From: Sulfuricurvum sp. MLSB
GTDB taxonomy: Bacteria > Campylobacterota > Campylobacteria > Campylobacterales > Sulfurimonadaceae
DNA length: 33,256 nt
Assembly (NCBI RefSeq): GCF_000747095.1
Contig: NZ_JQGL01000131.1
Coordinates: 1-33,256 of the forward strand
Direction: 5' to 3'
A model generated the notes under the pieces. It saw only the letters and a program-made list of their open reading frames with translations, was not told the DNA's origin and searched no databases. Below are positions 7,743 to 16,856 of the stretch, piece after piece (position 1 is the stretch's first letter; every line of letters starts with the position of its first letter). Both the position numbers and the translations under genes were made by a program.

Positions 7743-8279
7743 TTATTTCTTAGATGTCTTACCGGCTTTACGCAGGATAGTTTCATCAGAGTATTTAACA
7801 CCTTTACCTTTATACGGCTCTGGCGGACGGAATGAACGAATTTCAGCAGCGATTTGCCCGACTTGTTGTTTATCCGCACCTTTGATGCTGATAACGTTTT
7901 TCTCTACGGCAATCGTGATTCCCGCGGGGATATCGTAGTTGATATCGTGGCTGAATCCGAGTTGAAGGTTCAATACGTTTCCTTGAACCGCTGCACGGTA
8001 ACCGACCCCGTTGATTTCCAGTTTTTTCTCAAAACCTGTTGTCAAACCGGTAACGATGTTTGCCGCAAGTGAACGGTAGGTTCCCCAAAACGCACGGTCT
8101 TGGCGGTGGTCAGAGTTTGTGCTGAATGTCAAAGCGTTATCTTCGAACGTAACACCGCAGTTTCCGCGTGTATCGAGTACTTGTGTAACGTTGCCTTTTG
8201 CGAAACTAATGACGGTTCCGTCAATGCTCACTTTAACATCATTTGGGATAGAAATAGGATTTTTACCAATACGTGACAT
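7743..8279 (-). CDS. rplF: 50S ribosomal protein L6
   Basis: 178 residues, two repeated alpha/beta domains. The N-terminal [11 protein letters not shown] and the C-terminal rRNA-binding motif [14 protein letters not shown] are diagnostic. L6 lies near the factor-binding region and contacts the sarcin-ricin loop area. Standard spc-operon position after rpsH, 9-base spacer. Confidence 0.98.
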   Translation of the reverse strand: MSRIGKNPISIPNDVKVSIDGTVISFAKGNVTQVLDTRGNCGVTFEDNALTFSTNSDHRQDRAFWGTYRSLAANIVTGLTTGFEKKLEINGVGYRAAVQGNVLNLQLGFSHDINYDIPAGITIAVEKNVISIKGADKQQVGQIAAEIRSFRPPEPYKGKGVKYSDETILRKAGKTSKK

Positions 8280-8288
8280 CTTATCTCC

Positions 8289-8684
8289 TTACCAAATTGT
8301 ACAAAGGACTTCGCCGCCAACGCCAAGCTCGAATGCTTTATCGTTAGGAAGTACCCCTTTAGAACTGCTGACGATGATGGTACCGTAACCGTTTTTGAAA
8401 CGTTTAAGTTCATCTTTGCCTTTGTAAATACGGCGTCCAGGTTTGGAAACACGTTTTACTTCATTGATAACCGTACGACCTTTTTCATCGTATTTCAATA
8501 CGACGTTGATCGATTTTTTAACGCCGTCTTCGACTACGTTAAAGCTCTCAATGTACCCTTTGTCTGCCAAAATGGCAACCACAGCTTCTACAACTTTTGA
8601 ATGAACCAATATTGTAGAATCCAAACGACGCATAGCCGCATTACGGATACGAGTCAACGAATCCGCGATCAAATCATTAATCAT
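8289..8684 (-). CDS. rpsH: 30S ribosomal protein S8
   Basis: 131 residues with the N-terminal [17 protein letters not shown] helix and the C-terminal [12 protein letters not shown] motif that binds helix 21 of 16S rRNA. In E. coli S8 represses translation of the spc operon through the rplE region; whether this occurs here cannot be judged. A 41-base gap to rpsN is one of the larger spacers in the operon. Confidence 0.98.
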   Translation of the reverse strand: MINDLIADSLTRIRNAAMRRLDSTILVHSKVVEAVVAILADKGYIESFNVVEDGVKKSINVVLKYDEKGRTVINEVKRVSKPGRRIYKGKDELKRFKNGYGTIIVSSSKGVLPNDKAFELGVGGEVLCTIW

Positions 8685-8725
8685 TTAATATTCCTTATCT
8701 AATCATTAGGAGTATCAAGCCGGAA

Positions 8726-8911
8726 TTACCAGCTTGACTTTCTAACGCCTGGGATCAACCCTTCGTTTGCCATTTTACGGAAGCAAACGCGACAAATTCC
8801 GAAATCGCTGATAACAGAGTGCGGACGACCGCAGATCTGGCAGCGTGTGTAAGCGCGGACAGCAAATTTTGGTTTGCGAGCCGCTTTAGCGATCATTGAC
8901 TTTTTAGCCAT
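8726..8911 (-). CDS. rpsN: 30S ribosomal protein S14, zinc-binding type
   Basis: 61 residues, the short C+ form. C24, C27, C40 and C43 make the zinc ribbon (CQIC and CRVC), absent from the long zinc-free paralogue. It ends with the typical [10 protein letters not shown]14 assembles late into the 30S head. Its start codon overlaps the rplE stop by one base. Confidence 0.98.
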   Translation of the reverse strand: MAKKSMIAKAARKPKFAVRAYTRCQICGRPHSVISDFGICRVCFRKMANEGLIPGVRKSSW

Positions 8912-9456
8912 TATTCTCTCCCTTTAGCAAACGGCATACCGAGCATTTCAAGAAGTTTGAATGCATCTTTGTCGTTTGTTGCAGTCGTGACGACCGTGAT
9001 GTTCATCCCGTGGATTTGCATGATGTCATCATAGTTTACTTCCGGGAAAATCAACTGCTCGGTAATACCGAAGTTATAGTTTCCGCGACCGTCAAAACCG
9101 TTACGTGGAATACCACGGAAGTCTTTAACACGGGGAAGTGATACGCTAACCAATTTATCCATGAAATCGTACATTTGAGCACCGCGCAATGTTACTTTCA
9201 CACCGACAGGCATCCCTTCACGTACTTTAAATCCCGCAACTGATTTGCGTGCAACGACAACCGAAGCGCGCTGACCGGCAATGTTGCTGATCGTATCTTG
9301 GATGTTTTGGATCAATTTGTTGTCTTTCATGGCAAAACCACAACCGACAGAAATGATCACTTTTTCCAAAGCAGGAACTTGCATTACATTTGCAATGCCA
9401 AGAGCGGATTGGAGCTCAGGTTTGAGCGCCAAATATTTATCTTTCAAACGTGCCAT
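8911..9456 (-). CDS. rplE: 50S ribosomal protein L5
   Basis: 181 residues, full length. Diagnostic segments are [40 protein letters not shown] and the C-terminal [12 protein letters not shown]5 binds 5S rRNA and forms a bridge to S13 and the P-site tRNA. Two bases after rplX, one-base overlap with rpsN. Confidence 0.98.
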   Translation of the reverse strand: MARLKDKYLALKPELQSALGIANVMQVPALEKVIISVGCGFAMKDNKLIQNIQDTISNIAGQRASVVVARKSVAGFKVREGMPVGVKVTLRGAQMYDFMDKLVSVSLPRVKDFRGIPRNGFDGRGNYNFGITEQLIFPEVNYDDIMQIHGMNITVVTTATNDKDAFKLLEMLGMPFAKGRE

Positions 9457-9458
9457 GA

Positions 9459-9692
9459 TTACGCCTCTACTTTGCGGACATTCGATGCATCGATCGGCAT
9501 CTCTTTGTTCATAAATCCGCCTTGTGGATTTTGCTCGCTAGGTTTGATTGCTTTTTTAGCAACACGGCAACCTTTAACGATCACTTTGTTTTTCTTAGGC
9601 ATTACTTGAAGCACTTCTGCTTTCGTACCTTTGTCGTCACCGGCGATCACTTCGACAGTGTCACCTTTTTTGAAATTAAATTTTGCCATCAT
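9459..9692 (-). CDS. rplX: 50S ribosomal protein L24
   Basis: 77 residues, a compact KOW-domain form shorter than the about 104-residue E. coli protein. The KOW motif is [20 protein letters not shown] near residues 6-25, and the [18 protein letters not shown] segment follows. L24 is an early assembly initiator of the 50S subunit near the exit tunnel. Its ATG overlaps the rplN stop by 4 bases. Confidence 0.97.
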   Translation of the reverse strand: MMAKFNFKKGDTVEVIAGDDKGTKAEVLQVMPKKNKVIVKGCRVAKKAIKPSEQNPQGGFMNKEMPIDASNVRKVEA

Positions 9693-10057
9693 ACAACCTC
9701 CGGAGCCAATGAAACGATTTTCATGAAACCAGCGTAACGAACTTCACGGCTTACTGGTCCGAAAATACGTGTTCCTACCGGCTCACGTTTTTTGTCAAGG
9801 ATAACCGCTGCATTTTCGTCGAAACGGATCAAAGAACCGTTTTCACGGTGTACTTCTTTTTTCGTACGAACAACAACAGCTGTAACTACTTGACCTTTTT
9901 TGATTTTACCGGTCGGTGCCGCTTTTTTGACCGAAGCGATGATAACATCACCGACAGTCGCGTAACGACGTTTTGAACCGCCGAGAACCTTGATACACAT
10001 GAGCTCTTTAGCCCCTGTGTTATCGGCTACTGCAAGACGAGTAAAACTTTGAATCAT
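9689..10057 (-). CDS. rplN: 50S ribosomal protein L14
   Basis: 122 residues, invariant family length. It begins [20 protein letters not shown] and contains [20 protein letters not shown] and [20 protein letters not shown], all hallmark L14 blocks. It sits at the subunit interface contacting 16S helix 14. Overlaps both rpsQ upstream and rplX downstream by 4 bases (ATGA type), implying coupled translation. Confidence 0.98.
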   Translation of the reverse strand: MIQSFTRLAVADNTGAKELMCIKVLGGSKRRYATVGDVIIASVKKAAPTGKIKKGQVVTAVVVRTKKEVHRENGSLIRFDENAAVILDKKREPVGTRIFGPVSREVRYAGFMKIVSLAPEVV

Positions 10058-10305
10058 GCTTCTACCCCTTTAACAAGAGTTTTGAAACGGAATGATTTGC
10101 TTTTTGAGAGCGGACGGCACTCAATCGCAACGACTTGGTCGCCAACGTTCAGTTGGTTGTTTTCGTCGTGAATCATGTATTTTTTGAAACGTTTTACCGT
10201 TTTGTGGTAGCGTGGGTGCATTACGCGGCGCTCAACAACGATAGTCGCTGTTTTGTCACCCGCTTTTTTGACTACGATACCTTGAATTTCACGTTTATGT
10301 GTCAT
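10054..10305 (-). CDS. rpsQ: 30S ribosomal protein S17
   Basis: 83 residues with the family pattern: N-terminal [20 protein letters not shown], central [19 protein letters not shown] and the conserved [14 protein letters not shown]17 is a primary 16S rRNA-binding protein of the 30S body. Ten bases after rpmC. Confidence 0.97.
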   Translation of the reverse strand: MTHKREIQGIVVKKAGDKTATIVVERRVMHPRYHKTVKRFKKYMIHDENNQLNVGDQVVAIECRPLSKSKSFRFKTLVKGVEA

Positions 10306-10315
10306 AGCTAGGCCC

Positions 10316-10501
10316 TTACTTCACTGCGCTAAGCGCTGTGTTGATGCGTGCAATGTCTTTTTTTGCCGTGCGAAGTTCGCTCGTATTGGTCAATTGCATC
10401 ATTTTTTGCTTGATCTTCAAAGTGAAGAGCTCAATTTTTTTCTCTTTGAGCATCCCCTGAAGTTCAGCGGCTGTTTTACCGTTCAAATCAGTATACTTCA
10501 T
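10316..10501 (-). CDS. rpmC: 50S ribosomal protein L29
   Basis: 61 residues, two-helix protein at the tunnel exit, part of the SRP and trigger-factor docking site. It begins [20 protein letters not shown] and ends with [16 protein letters not shown], the typical helical hairpin. The ATG lies 14 bases inside the end of rplP, with GGAG about 7 bases before it inside the rplP coding sequence, so translation is likely coupled. Confidence 0.95.
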   Translation of the reverse strand: MKYTDLNGKTAAELQGMLKEKKIELFTLKIKQKMMQLTNTSELRTAKKDIARINTALSAVK

Positions 10502-10913
10502 TGCTCATCTCCGCAGTAACAATTTTTGTTTTGAATGGGAGTTTTTGCATCGCAAGTGCCAACGCTTCACGCGCAAGACCCTCTTCAACTCCGCCCATTT
10601 CAAAAATGATACGACCCGGTTCGATGTTCATAACCCATTGATCCACAGCACCTTTACCTTTACCCATACGAACTTCGAGTGGTTTAGCAGTAAGTGGTTT
10701 AGCCGGGAAAACACGGATCCAGATTTTACCGTTACGTTTGATGTGACGGGTAGCCGCGATACGAGCCGCTTCGATTTGGCGAGAGTTAATACGTCCCGCT
10801 TCCGTTGCTTTGAAACCGATTGTACCGAAGTCCAATTTGTTTCCGCGTGTGGCGTAACCGCGGTTACGCCCTTTCATTTGTTTACGATATTTCGTACGTT
10901 TAGGCATCAACAT
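10488..10913 (-). CDS. rplP: 50S ribosomal protein L16
   Basis: 141 residues; starts [19 protein letters not shown] and has the conserved [17 protein letters not shown] region and PFKTKIV. L16 helps shape the A-site tRNA-binding region and late 50S maturation. Two bases after rpsC; its 3' end overlaps rpmC. Confidence 0.98.
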   Translation of the reverse strand: MLMPKRTKYRKQMKGRNRGYATRGNKLDFGTIGFKATEAGRINSRQIEAARIAATRHIKRNGKIWIRVFPAKPLTAKPLEVRMGKGKGAVDQWVMNIEPGRIIFEMGGVEEGLAREALALAMQKLPFKTKIVTAEMSNEVY

Positions 10914-10915
10914 GA

Positions 10916-11626
10916 TTATTTAGCCTTTCTGCGCGGGCGGCGTTGTTCACCTTCGCCGCGCTCTTCTTTAGATTCTTTTGCTTCTGGCTGAATCCCTTTG
11001 GTGAGAACCTCACCTTTGAAGATCCAAACTTTGATCCCGATTACACCGTAAGTCGTATGCGCTTCGGCAAAACCGTAATCGATTTTTGCACGGAGAGTAT
11101 GAAGAGGTACGCGACCTTCCAAATACCACTCTGTACGAGCGATTTCAGCACCGCCGAGACGACCTGAAACCGATACTTTGATCCCTTTTGCGCCTGAACG
11201 TTGTGCATTCTGCATAACTTTTTTCATTGCGCGGCGGAATGCAACACGTTTTTCAAGCTGAGTAGCCACGTTTTCCGCAACGAGTTGTGCAGAAGCTTGT
11301 GCTTTTTTCTCTTCTTTGATGTTTACGGCAACCGGTTTACCGATCAGGGCTTGAAGAGATTCTTTGATTTTTTCAATGTCAGAACCTTTCTTACCGATGA
11401 TGATTCCCGGACGAGCCGCGATGATCGTAACGCGAAGACGTTTCGCAGTACGCTCGATGACGATGTTGCTCACACCGGCATAGTAGAGTTCTTTTTTCAA
11501 GAATGTACGGATTTTATGATCTTCGCCGAGTGATACCGGAGCCGTTTTAAAGTTAGGGAACCATCTTGATTCCCAGTTACGGTTGATACCCAGACGAAGT
11601 CCGATAGGATTAACTTTCTGACCCAT
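10916..11626 (-). CDS. rpsC: 30S ribosomal protein S3
   Basis: 236 residues. N-terminal [18 protein letters not shown], a KH type II domain with the [12 protein letters not shown] loop near 75-86, and the C-terminal S3 domain with [21 protein letters not shown]3 lines the mRNA entry channel and helps unwind mRNA. The last about 20 residues are a charged, low-complexity tail (Glu/Lys then Arg/Lys), variable among bacteria. Two bases after rplV. Confidence 0.98.
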   Translation of the reverse strand: MGQKVNPIGLRLGINRNWESRWFPNFKTAPVSLGEDHKIRTFLKKELYYAGVSNIVIERTAKRLRVTIIAARPGIIIGKKGSDIEKIKESLQALIGKPVAVNIKEEKKAQASAQLVAENVATQLEKRVAFRRAMKKVMQNAQRSGAKGIKVSVSGRLGGAEIARTEWYLEGRVPLHTLRAKIDYGFAEAHTTYGVIGIKVWIFKGEVLTKGIQPEAKESKEERGEGEQRRPRRKAK

Positions 11627-11628
11627 AA

Positions 11629-11946
11629 TTATTTGCCCTCTACTTCTACCAAAATGTGCGCAGTCGGTTTGCGGATACCTGATGCACTACCGCGGGCACG
11701 TTGTGTGAAACGTTTCAAAACCGGGCCTGCATCAACGCGGCATGATTTGATAACACAATCTTCCGCTTCCTGTCCGCTGTTCGCGACTGCAGACGCAACC
11801 ACTTTAGCAATAATTTTTGCCGCTTTGTTTGGAGTAAATTCCAATGCAGCCAATGCTTGTTCAGCATTCATACCTTGAACTTCGCGAGCGATCAAACGAG
11901 ATTTAGTCGGAGATACGCGAACGAATTTTAATAGTGCTCTTGCCAT
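11629..11946 (-). CDS. rplV: 50S ribosomal protein L22
   Basis: 105 residues, near-minimal length. It has [20 protein letters not shown] at the N-terminus and the tunnel-lining beta-hairpin region [20 protein letters not shown], where macrolide-resistance changes map in other bacteria. Nine bases after rpsS. Some relatives have a longer N-terminus, but no better upstream start is present before rpsS. Confidence 0.97.
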   Translation of the reverse strand: MARALLKFVRVSPTKSRLIAREVQGMNAEQALAALEFTPNKAAKIIAKVVASAVANSGQEAEDCVIKSCRVDAGPVLKRFTQRARGSASGIRKPTAHILVEVEGK

Positions 11947-11955
11947 ATCTCTTCC

Positions 11956-12237
11956 TTATTTCCCGATTTTCTTTTGTACAGAACCTTTATGGCCCTTAAA
12001 TGTACGTGTTGGTGCGAATTCACCAAGTTTGTAACCGATGTGGTTCTCTGTTACGAAAACCGGTACAAACTGACGGCCATTATGGACGGTGAACGTCAAA
12101 CCGATCATTTCCGGCAGGATCACGCTGCGGCGTGACCATGTTTTGATTGGTTTATTGTTTTTCGTCTCTTTGGCAGAAATCACTTTTTTCATAAGGTGTC
12201 CGTCAACAAACGGTCCTTTTTTTACCGATCTAGCCAT
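11956..12237 (-). CDS. rpsS: 30S ribosomal protein S19
   Basis: 93 residues, typical length. [16 protein letters not shown] at the N-terminus, [20 protein letters not shown] in the middle and the [12 protein letters not shown] motif near the end are diagnostic. S19 is in the 30S head, near the S13 and L5 bridge. Three bases after rplB. Confidence 0.98.
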   Translation of the reverse strand: MARSVKKGPFVDGHLMKKVISAKETKNNKPIKTWSRRSVILPEMIGLTFTVHNGRQFVPVFVTENHIGYKLGEFAPTRTFKGHKGSVQKKIGK

Positions 12238-12240
12238 TGA

Positions 12241-13071
12241 TTAACCCTTTTTACGACGAGAGATAATAAGTCTATCGCTCGATTTTTTACCACGTGTTTT
12301 AGCACCTTTAGTCGGTTTACCCCATGGAGTAACCGGGTGACGTCCTGAATTCGTTTTACCTTCACCACCACCGTGCGGGTGATCGATAGGGTTCATCGCA
12401 GAACCACGAGTTTGAGGGCGGATACCCATGTGACGTGTACGCCCTGCTTTACCAAGAACGATGTTGATGTACTCTTCGTTACCGACGATACCGACAGTTG
12501 CCATACATTCGCCAAGAATGTAACGCATTTCGCCGGATGGAAGACGAAGTGAAACATATTTGCCATCACGTCCCATGATTTGTGCAGATGTTCCCGCTGA
12601 ACGAACGATTTGTCCGCCTTTGCCAGGTTTCAGCTCGATGTTATGAACCGTAGTACCGACAGGGATGTTCATCAATTTCATGGCATTGCCCGATTTGATG
12701 TCCAGTCCGCTCTCAGCGGCCATAATCGCATCACCGACATTCAAACCTTTCGGTTGAAGGATGTAGCGTTTTTCACCGTCTGCGTAGTTGATCAACGCGA
12801 TACGGCAGTTACGATACGGATCGTACTCGATTGCCGCAACAGTACCGGCAATGCCGAATTTGTTACGTTTGAAATCGATGATACGGTAAAGCTTTTTAGC
12901 TCCCGCTTCTTTATGGCGTGACGTGATACGACCGTTGTTGTTACGTCCTGCAGCTGCCGGAAGTTTTTTCAACAATGAGCGAACAGACGCTTTTGCCGTG
13001 ATATCCGAGTTGTCAACGTTTGTATAGAAACGTCGGCTCGGGGTAGTTGGTTTATACGTTTTGATCGCCAT
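12241..13071 (-). CDS. rplB: 50S ribosomal protein L2
   Basis: 276 residues, full length. The RNA-binding core includes [20 protein letters not shown] and the C-terminal [15 protein letters not shown], containing the conserved His (about residue 231) close to the peptidyl transferase centre. L2 is needed for subunit association. One base separates it from rplW upstream; standard S10-operon order. Confidence 0.98.
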   Translation of the reverse strand: MAIKTYKPTTPSRRFYTNVDNSDITAKASVRSLLKKLPAAAGRNNNGRITSRHKEAGAKKLYRIIDFKRNKFGIAGTVAAIEYDPYRNCRIALINYADGEKRYILQPKGLNVGDAIMAAESGLDIKSGNAMKLMNIPVGTTVHNIELKPGKGGQIVRSAGTSAQIMGRDGKYVSLRLPSGEMRYILGECMATVGIVGNEEYINIVLGKAGRTRHMGIRPQTRGSAMNPIDHPHGGGEGKTNSGRHPVTPWGKPTKGAKTRGKKSSDRLIISRRKKG

Positions 13072-13072
13072 A

Positions 13073-13354
13073 TTACACCGCCAAACTATCGATTTGTGCG
13101 CCTTCTGGCAATTTCACATAAAACTTTTTAAAGTCGTTTTGTTTGCCAGCGAGACCGCGGAAGCGTTTTACTTTACCGCTTTGATTCAAAGAGTTAACAC
13201 GAGCCGGAACGATTCCGAAGTACTCTCTGAACACCTCTTTAAGAGCGTTTTTAGTCATACGTGGAGACGTTTGAACTACGATTACGCCCTCTTCTTGAAG
13301 ACCAAGAGTCTTCTCTGTATACAGGATCGATTTGATATCAGTAATATCTGCCAT
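13073..13354 (-). CDS. rplW: 50S ribosomal protein L23
   Basis: 93 residues. Blocks typical of L23: [35 protein letters not shown] and the [16 protein letters not shown] loop. L23 sits at the tunnel exit and is the docking site for trigger factor and SRP, whose RNA is encoded about 4 kb away in this window. One base after rplD. Confidence 0.96.
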   Translation of the reverse strand: MADITDIKSILYTEKTLGLQEEGVIVVQTSPRMTKNALKEVFREYFGIVPARVNSLNQSGKVKRFRGLAGKQNDFKKFYVKLPEGAQIDSLAV

Positions 13355-13355
13355 C

Positions 13356-13967
13356 TTAGCTCTCTTTAGTCAGATTTTCCCATACCGCTTTTTCGATTAC
13401 TACCGAACGGTATGTCGCAGCCAAAAAGGCGTTGAGTTCATTCTCTTCTACAACGTAGGTAGAAGCAATGTTACGGAATGCAAGATAGGTATTCTCGTCG
13501 AGAATCTTTTTCACCAACAACGCATCGCGAACGTTCAAAGCATTGAACAGCGCCAGTGCGTCTTTTGTTTTACCGCTTGGAACTTCGATCGAATCAACGA
13601 TAAAAAGTTTCCCAGCTTGTGCCAAAGCATCCAAAGCACATTTAAGTGCAAGTTTCTTTTGCTTTTTGTTGACTTTTTGATCGTAGTTACGACCAGTGTT
13701 CGGACCATGTGCAATCGCACCGCCAACCCAGATAGGTGAACGGCGTGAACCGGCACGTGCGCCGCCTCGCCCTTTTTGAGCCCATGGTTTTTTCCCGCCG
13801 CCGCGAACTTCAGAGCGAGTTTTCGCTGAAGCTGTGTTGGAACGGATACTCGCCTGGTACGATTTAACGTACAAGTAGAGATTGTGCGGGTTAATGCCGC
13901 TGAAGCTCTCAGGCAATGCCAATTCAGAGGCTTTTTCGAATTTTTCGTTCAGTACAATCGCGCTCAT
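13356..13967 (-). CDS. rplD: 50S ribosomal protein L4
   Basis: 203 residues. The long tunnel-reaching loop carries [20 protein letters not shown] and [19 protein letters not shown], the hallmark of L4. In E. coli L4 also represses its own operon by binding a long S10 leader; the leader here is much shorter, so that mechanism is doubtful. Start overlaps the rplC stop by one base. Confidence 0.98.
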   Translation of the reverse strand: MSAIVLNEKFEKASELALPESFSGINPHNLYLYVKSYQASIRSNTASAKTRSEVRGGGKKPWAQKGRGGARAGSRRSPIWVGGAIAHGPNTGRNYDQKVNKKQKKLALKCALDALAQAGKLFIVDSIEVPSGKTKDALALFNALNVRDALLVKKILDENTYLAFRNIASTYVVEENELNAFLAATYRSVVIEKAVWENLTKES

Positions 13968-14542
13968 TATTTCACTACCTTTACACGACCTAGTGCACCG
14001 TTAGCGCCCGGGATTGAACCCACGACAACCAATACACCGTTTTGTGCGTCATATGACATCACTTCATTTTTGACAGTAACTTGCTCGTTACCGTATTGAC
14101 CTGACATTTTGCGCCCTTTTTGGACTTTACCAGGCCATTCGCGGTTACCGATAGATCCACCGGTACGGTGAAAACGGTGACCGTGTGCGCCAGGTCCTCC
14201 GGCAAAATTCCAGCGTTTCATAACACCGGTAAAACCGCGACCTTTTGTATTGAATACGCTTTTAACGGTTTTTGCATCCGTCAAAGGATTCATATCCAAA
14301 TCGCCCGCTTCAGTGTTAGCGACTTCTAGCGTTGCGAATTTGTTGAACTCAGCAGTAAGGTTATACTTCTTTTGCTGACCTTCAACCGATTTGTTTGATG
14401 CTTTCCCTTCGCTGTACGCGACAAGGGCTGTACCGTCGTTCACTTCGCAAACTTTTACTTCTTTTACTTTCAAAAGAGTAACAACTTTGCTTTGTGCTCC
14501 GACTGTTCGGCTCATACCGATTTTTTCTACAATGTATTCCAC
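13967..14542 (-). CDS. rplC: 50S ribosomal protein L3
   Basis: 191 residues, a little shorter than in E. coli. The central finger approaching the peptidyl transferase centre is visible as [19 protein letters not shown] then [19 protein letters not shown]. In the E. coli protein the equivalent segment contains a Gln (NQTPG) methylated by PrmB; here the aligned residues are NREWPG, so the modification site appears absent. Ten bases after rpsJ. Confidence 0.97.
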   Translation of the reverse strand: MEYIVEKIGMSRTVGAQSKVVTLLKVKEVKVCEVNDGTALVAYSEGKASNKSVEGQQKKYNLTAEFNKFATLEVANTEAGDLDMNPLTDAKTVKSVFNTKGRGFTGVMKRWNFAGGPGAHGHRFHRTGGSIGNREWPGKVQKGRKMSGQYGNEQVTVKNEVMSYDAQNGVLVVVGSIPGANGALGRVKVVK

Positions 14543-14552
14543 ACCCTACTCC

Positions 14553-14864
14553 TTACTTGTCCATAGAGCGAACTTCTACGTCCACTTCCGGAGCCAAGTC
14601 AAGCTTCATCAACGAATCAACAGTGTCCGGCGTAGCCGATACGATGTCGATCAAACGTGCATGCATTCGGATCTCGAATTGCTCACGTGAACTTTTGTTT
14701 ACGTGCGGAGATTTGAGAACCGTATACTTACGAATCTTGGTTGGCAAAGGGATTGGGCCGCGAATTTCCGCACCCGTTCGCTTTACAGCTTCAACGATAG
14801 AGGCAACTGAACGATCAAGTACACGATGATCGTATGCTCTAAGTTTCAAACGAATCTTTTCCAT
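14553..14864 (-). CDS. rpsJ: 30S ribosomal protein S10
   Basis: 103 residues, invariant length, first gene of the operon. Diagnostic: [17 protein letters not shown] at the start, [20 protein letters not shown] in the middle and the loop [14 protein letters not shown]10 (NusE) is also a transcription antitermination factor with NusB. ATG at 14864 has AAGGA 7 bases upstream. The leader from the predicted transcription start is about 50 bases. Confidence 0.98.
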   Translation of the reverse strand: MEKIRLKLRAYDHRVLDRSVASIVEAVKRTGAEIRGPIPLPTKIRKYTVLKSPHVNKSSREQFEIRMHARLIDIVSATPDTVDSLMKLDLAPEVDVEVRSMDK

Positions 14865-14888
14865 AATGTTTTCCTTAATAAAGAACTC

Positions 14889-14905
14889 GTCAGATCATGT
14901 CTGAC
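14889..14905 (-). promoter_or_regulatory. Small hairpin in the S10-operon leader
   Basis: A perfect 6-base-pair inverted repeat (GTCAGA / TCTGAC, 5-base loop) lies within the short rpsJ leader, between the -10 and the ribosome site. It could be a simple mRNA-stabilising or regulatory stem-loop; it is far smaller than the E. coli S10 leader. Confidence 0.4.
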
Positions 14906-14921
14906 TATATAAGGCGGCGAA

Positions 14922-14950
14922 ATTATACCGACATCCCCCCCTAGGGTCAA
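14922..14950 (-). promoter_or_regulatory. Sigma-70 promoter of the S10-spc operon
   Basis: Minus strand TTGACC (14945-14950), 17-base spacer, TATAAT (14922-14927): one mismatch from the full consensus. The spacer contains a run of seven G. It fits a strong constitutive promoter for the whole rpsJ-infA operon; no second strong promoter was noticed inside the operon. Confidence 0.85.
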
Positions 14951-14971
14951 GGATTTTGGGGGTAAAAAACG

Positions 14972-14977
14972 TATAAT
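14972..14977 (+). promoter_or_regulatory. -10 element upstream of the AAA ATPase gene
   Basis: TATAAT on the plus strand, 74 bases before the ATG at 15052, back-to-back with the S10 promoter. The -35 position holds AAGGAT, a poor match, so activity would be weak or activator-dependent. Confidence 0.4.
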
Positions 14978-15051
14978 GGTATTAATTTGTTTCCTTTTAA
15001 GAAGGAAGTGTGTATATTGGCATGATGATTTTTTACTAAAAGAGGCTGCAG

Positions 15052-16116
15052 ATGACCGTATTACTTGACGAATATTACCGCTACGATCTGCACAATCCCC
15101 TCTTTATCGAGCGCAAAGCAGCCATCGGTGAAGAAAGCGTCGCCCTTGTCGGCATCACGCAGTCGGGGAAAACGTCGCTGATTAAAAACTATCTCCTTTC
15201 AAAAAAGAAGTCAGCCTATCTTTATCTCGATTGCCGTGATCTGCGCTTGGACGTCAACGAACTCAATGCCGTTCTGGAACCGTTTTGCCGGGAGCACAAA
15301 ATCTCCATCCTTGCCCTCGATAACTATCGCGAAGGGGTCAGGCTCTTTGAGATCGACCAAATCATCCTCTCCTCCGAGCAGCCTCTCGATACCGCCGTAG
15401 AGGTATTGCCGGTGAATCTGCTCGATTTCGAAGAGTTTTTGGCCTTCGAACCCAAATTCGACTCCACCGCGCTCAACCATTTTTTCCAACTTGGGGGATT
15501 TCCGGCAATGCACCGTATCAATGCCGCAGAGCGGCTGCTGTATCTGCAAAAAACGCTGATACGCGCTCTGGAGCCGATCGAACTGGATATCATGACCCAA
15601 TCGTCCAAAATGGTGACGCAGAAGGTTTCGGCGTTCAACCTCTACGAACGGCTCAAAGGGGAACGCAAAATCTCCAAAGACAAACTCTATCTGCATGTCC
15701 AGGCACTGATCGACAAACGCTACCTCTACATGCTTGAAAAATACAACCATCCCAGCGCCGTTAAAAAATTGTATCTGTGCGATACCGCGATCAAACAGGC
15801 GCTGAACCTGCAAAAGCATTTCGGAAGGGTTTTCGAGAATCTGATCTATCTGGAGCTGATCAAACACAACGTCGAATGTTATTACGAGGAAGGGATCGAT
15901 TTTTACCTTCCCGGACGCTCCCAGATTATTCTGGCTTTGCCGTTTGCCAACGAACACGCACTTTTCAAGAAGGTGGAGAGTCTGGAAGGATTTATCATCA
16001 CCAACGGGGTCAGAGAGATCATCGCCGTGACGATGAATCTGGAAAGCACCCTTTCACATCCGATCGCACGGATCGAGATGGTGCCGTTTGCCCAATGGAC
16101 GCTCGGTGAAGAGTAA
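15052..16116 (+). CDS. ATP-binding protein, AAA_14/DUF4143-like
   Basis: 354 residues. The P-loop is GITQSGKT at 34-41, followed by a YLYLDCRDLRLD strand as in AAA_14 ATPases. The C-terminal half (about 195-340) resembles DUF4143: a winged-helix-like stretch (KISKDKLYLHVQALIDKRYL), then LYLCDTAIKQAL and GRVFENLIYLELIKH. The Walker B strand appears as SILALDNY, with Asn where the catalytic Glu is normal, and the ATPase domain looks compact. These proteins are widespread and poorly understood; many are thought to be linked to defence or selfish modules, but no toxin, nuclease or partner gene is adjacent. It is divergent from the ribosomal operon and upstream of rnhB. Start ATG follows GAGGCTGCAG; only a partial ribosome site is visible. 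Confidence 0.78.
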   Translation: MTVLLDEYYRYDLHNPLFIERKAAIGEESVALVGITQSGKTSLIKNYLLSKKKSAYLYLDCRDLRLDVNELNAVLEPFCREHKISILALDNYREGVRLFEIDQIILSSEQPLDTAVEVLPVNLLDFEEFLAFEPKFDSTALNHFFQLGGFPAMHRINAAERLLYLQKTLIRALEPIELDIMTQSSKMVTQKVSAFNLYERLKGERKISKDKLYLHVQALIDKRYLYMLEKYNHPSAVKKLYLCDTAIKQALNLQKHFGRVFENLIYLELIKHNVECYYEEGIDFYLPGRSQIILALPFANEHALFKKVESLEGFIITNGVREIIAVTMNLESTLSHPIARIEMVPFAQWTLGEE

Positions 16117-16191
16117 GCACGCCTGTGTTCTTAATCCGTTTTTCGTCAAGAATGTTCTACAATGCCGAAAAATTTAAAAGCAGGTTTCACA

Positions 16192-16740
16192 ATGAATTTT
16201 TGCGGTATTGACGAAGCCGGTCGGGGACCGCTGGCCGGATCGCTCTACATCGCCGGGGTGATTCTTCACACACCGATCGACGGGCTAGGGGATTCAAAAA
16301 AACTGAGCGAAAAAAAGCGCGAACAGCTGTTTGACATCATCATTGCCCATTCAACCCACCATATTGCCCGTTTTGACGCGGCTCAGGTCGATACTCTGGG
16401 TATCTCGGCCTGTCTGGCACAGGGGCTTCGCGAGATCATGTACGCGTTAGGGGAAGCCGATTATCTCTATGACGGCAATTCCACGTTCGGCGTCAGTGGC
16501 CTGCGCACCCTTGTCAAAGCCGACGCGACCGTCGCCGAAGTAAGCGCCGCCTCGATCCTCGCCAAAGTTTCGCGCGATCGCGAGATGGTTGAACTCTCTC
16601 GCCTCTATCCGCAGTACGGATTCGAAGGGCACAAAGGGTACGGCAGCGCCGCCCATATCGAAGCGATCCGGCAATACGGATACTGCGACATCCACCGTAA
16701 AAGTTTCAAACTCAAAGCGCTGCAACCCAGTTTGTTTTGA
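16192..16740 (+). CDS. rnhB: Ribonuclease HII
   Basis: 182 residues from the ATG at 16192, chosen over the in-frame ATG at 16162 because the family starts just before the FCGIDEAGRGPLAG motif and a GCAGG precedes 16192. Catalytic acids are D7, E8, D94 (YDGN) and D111 (KAD). The enzyme cuts RNA of RNA-DNA hybrids and single ribonucleotides in DNA. The motif DSKKLSEKKRE (34-44) and the conserved ASILAKVSRDREM are present, and YGFEGHKGYGSAAH follows. An 8-base-pair hairpin follows the stop codon. Confidence 0.96.
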   Translation: MNFCGIDEAGRGPLAGSLYIAGVILHTPIDGLGDSKKLSEKKREQLFDIIIAHSTHHIARFDAAQVDTLGISACLAQGLREIMYALGEADYLYDGNSTFGVSGLRTLVKADATVAEVSAASILAKVSRDREMVELSRLYPQYGFEGHKGYGSAAHIEAIRQYGYCDIHRKSFKLKALQPSLF

Positions 16741-16742
16741 AC

Positions 16743-16767
16743 GCCAAAGGAATAAAATCCCTTTGGC
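16743..16767. terminator. Hairpin downstream of rnhB
   Basis: GCCAAAGG (16743-16750) pairs perfectly with CCTTTGGC (16760-16767) around a 9-base AT-rich loop, 3 bases after the rnhB stop. No T-tract follows on the plus strand, so it may be a weak or factor-assisted terminator or a 3'-end stabiliser. Confidence 0.45.
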
Positions 16768-16831
16768 TACGCTTGCCGCTATGGCACTAAAGCCTGCCCC
16801 AAAGAGGGACAAAAATTCCATTGTATATTGC

Positions 16832-16837
16832 TATAAT
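16832..16837 (+). promoter_or_regulatory. Extended -10 promoter for the small gene at 16857
   Basis: TTGCTATAAT contains a TG-N extended -10 joined to a perfect TATAAT; no clear -35 is seen, as expected for this promoter class. It ends about 20 bases before the start codon, with an AGAGG ribosome site between. Confidence 0.5.
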
Positions 16838-16856
16838 CACCCAAAAAAGAGGTTTT

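Noticed and set aside
15211-15957. 248-codon minus-strand ORF within the AAA ATPase gene
   Set aside because: Antisense shadow; the plus frame has a P-loop and DUF4143-like features.
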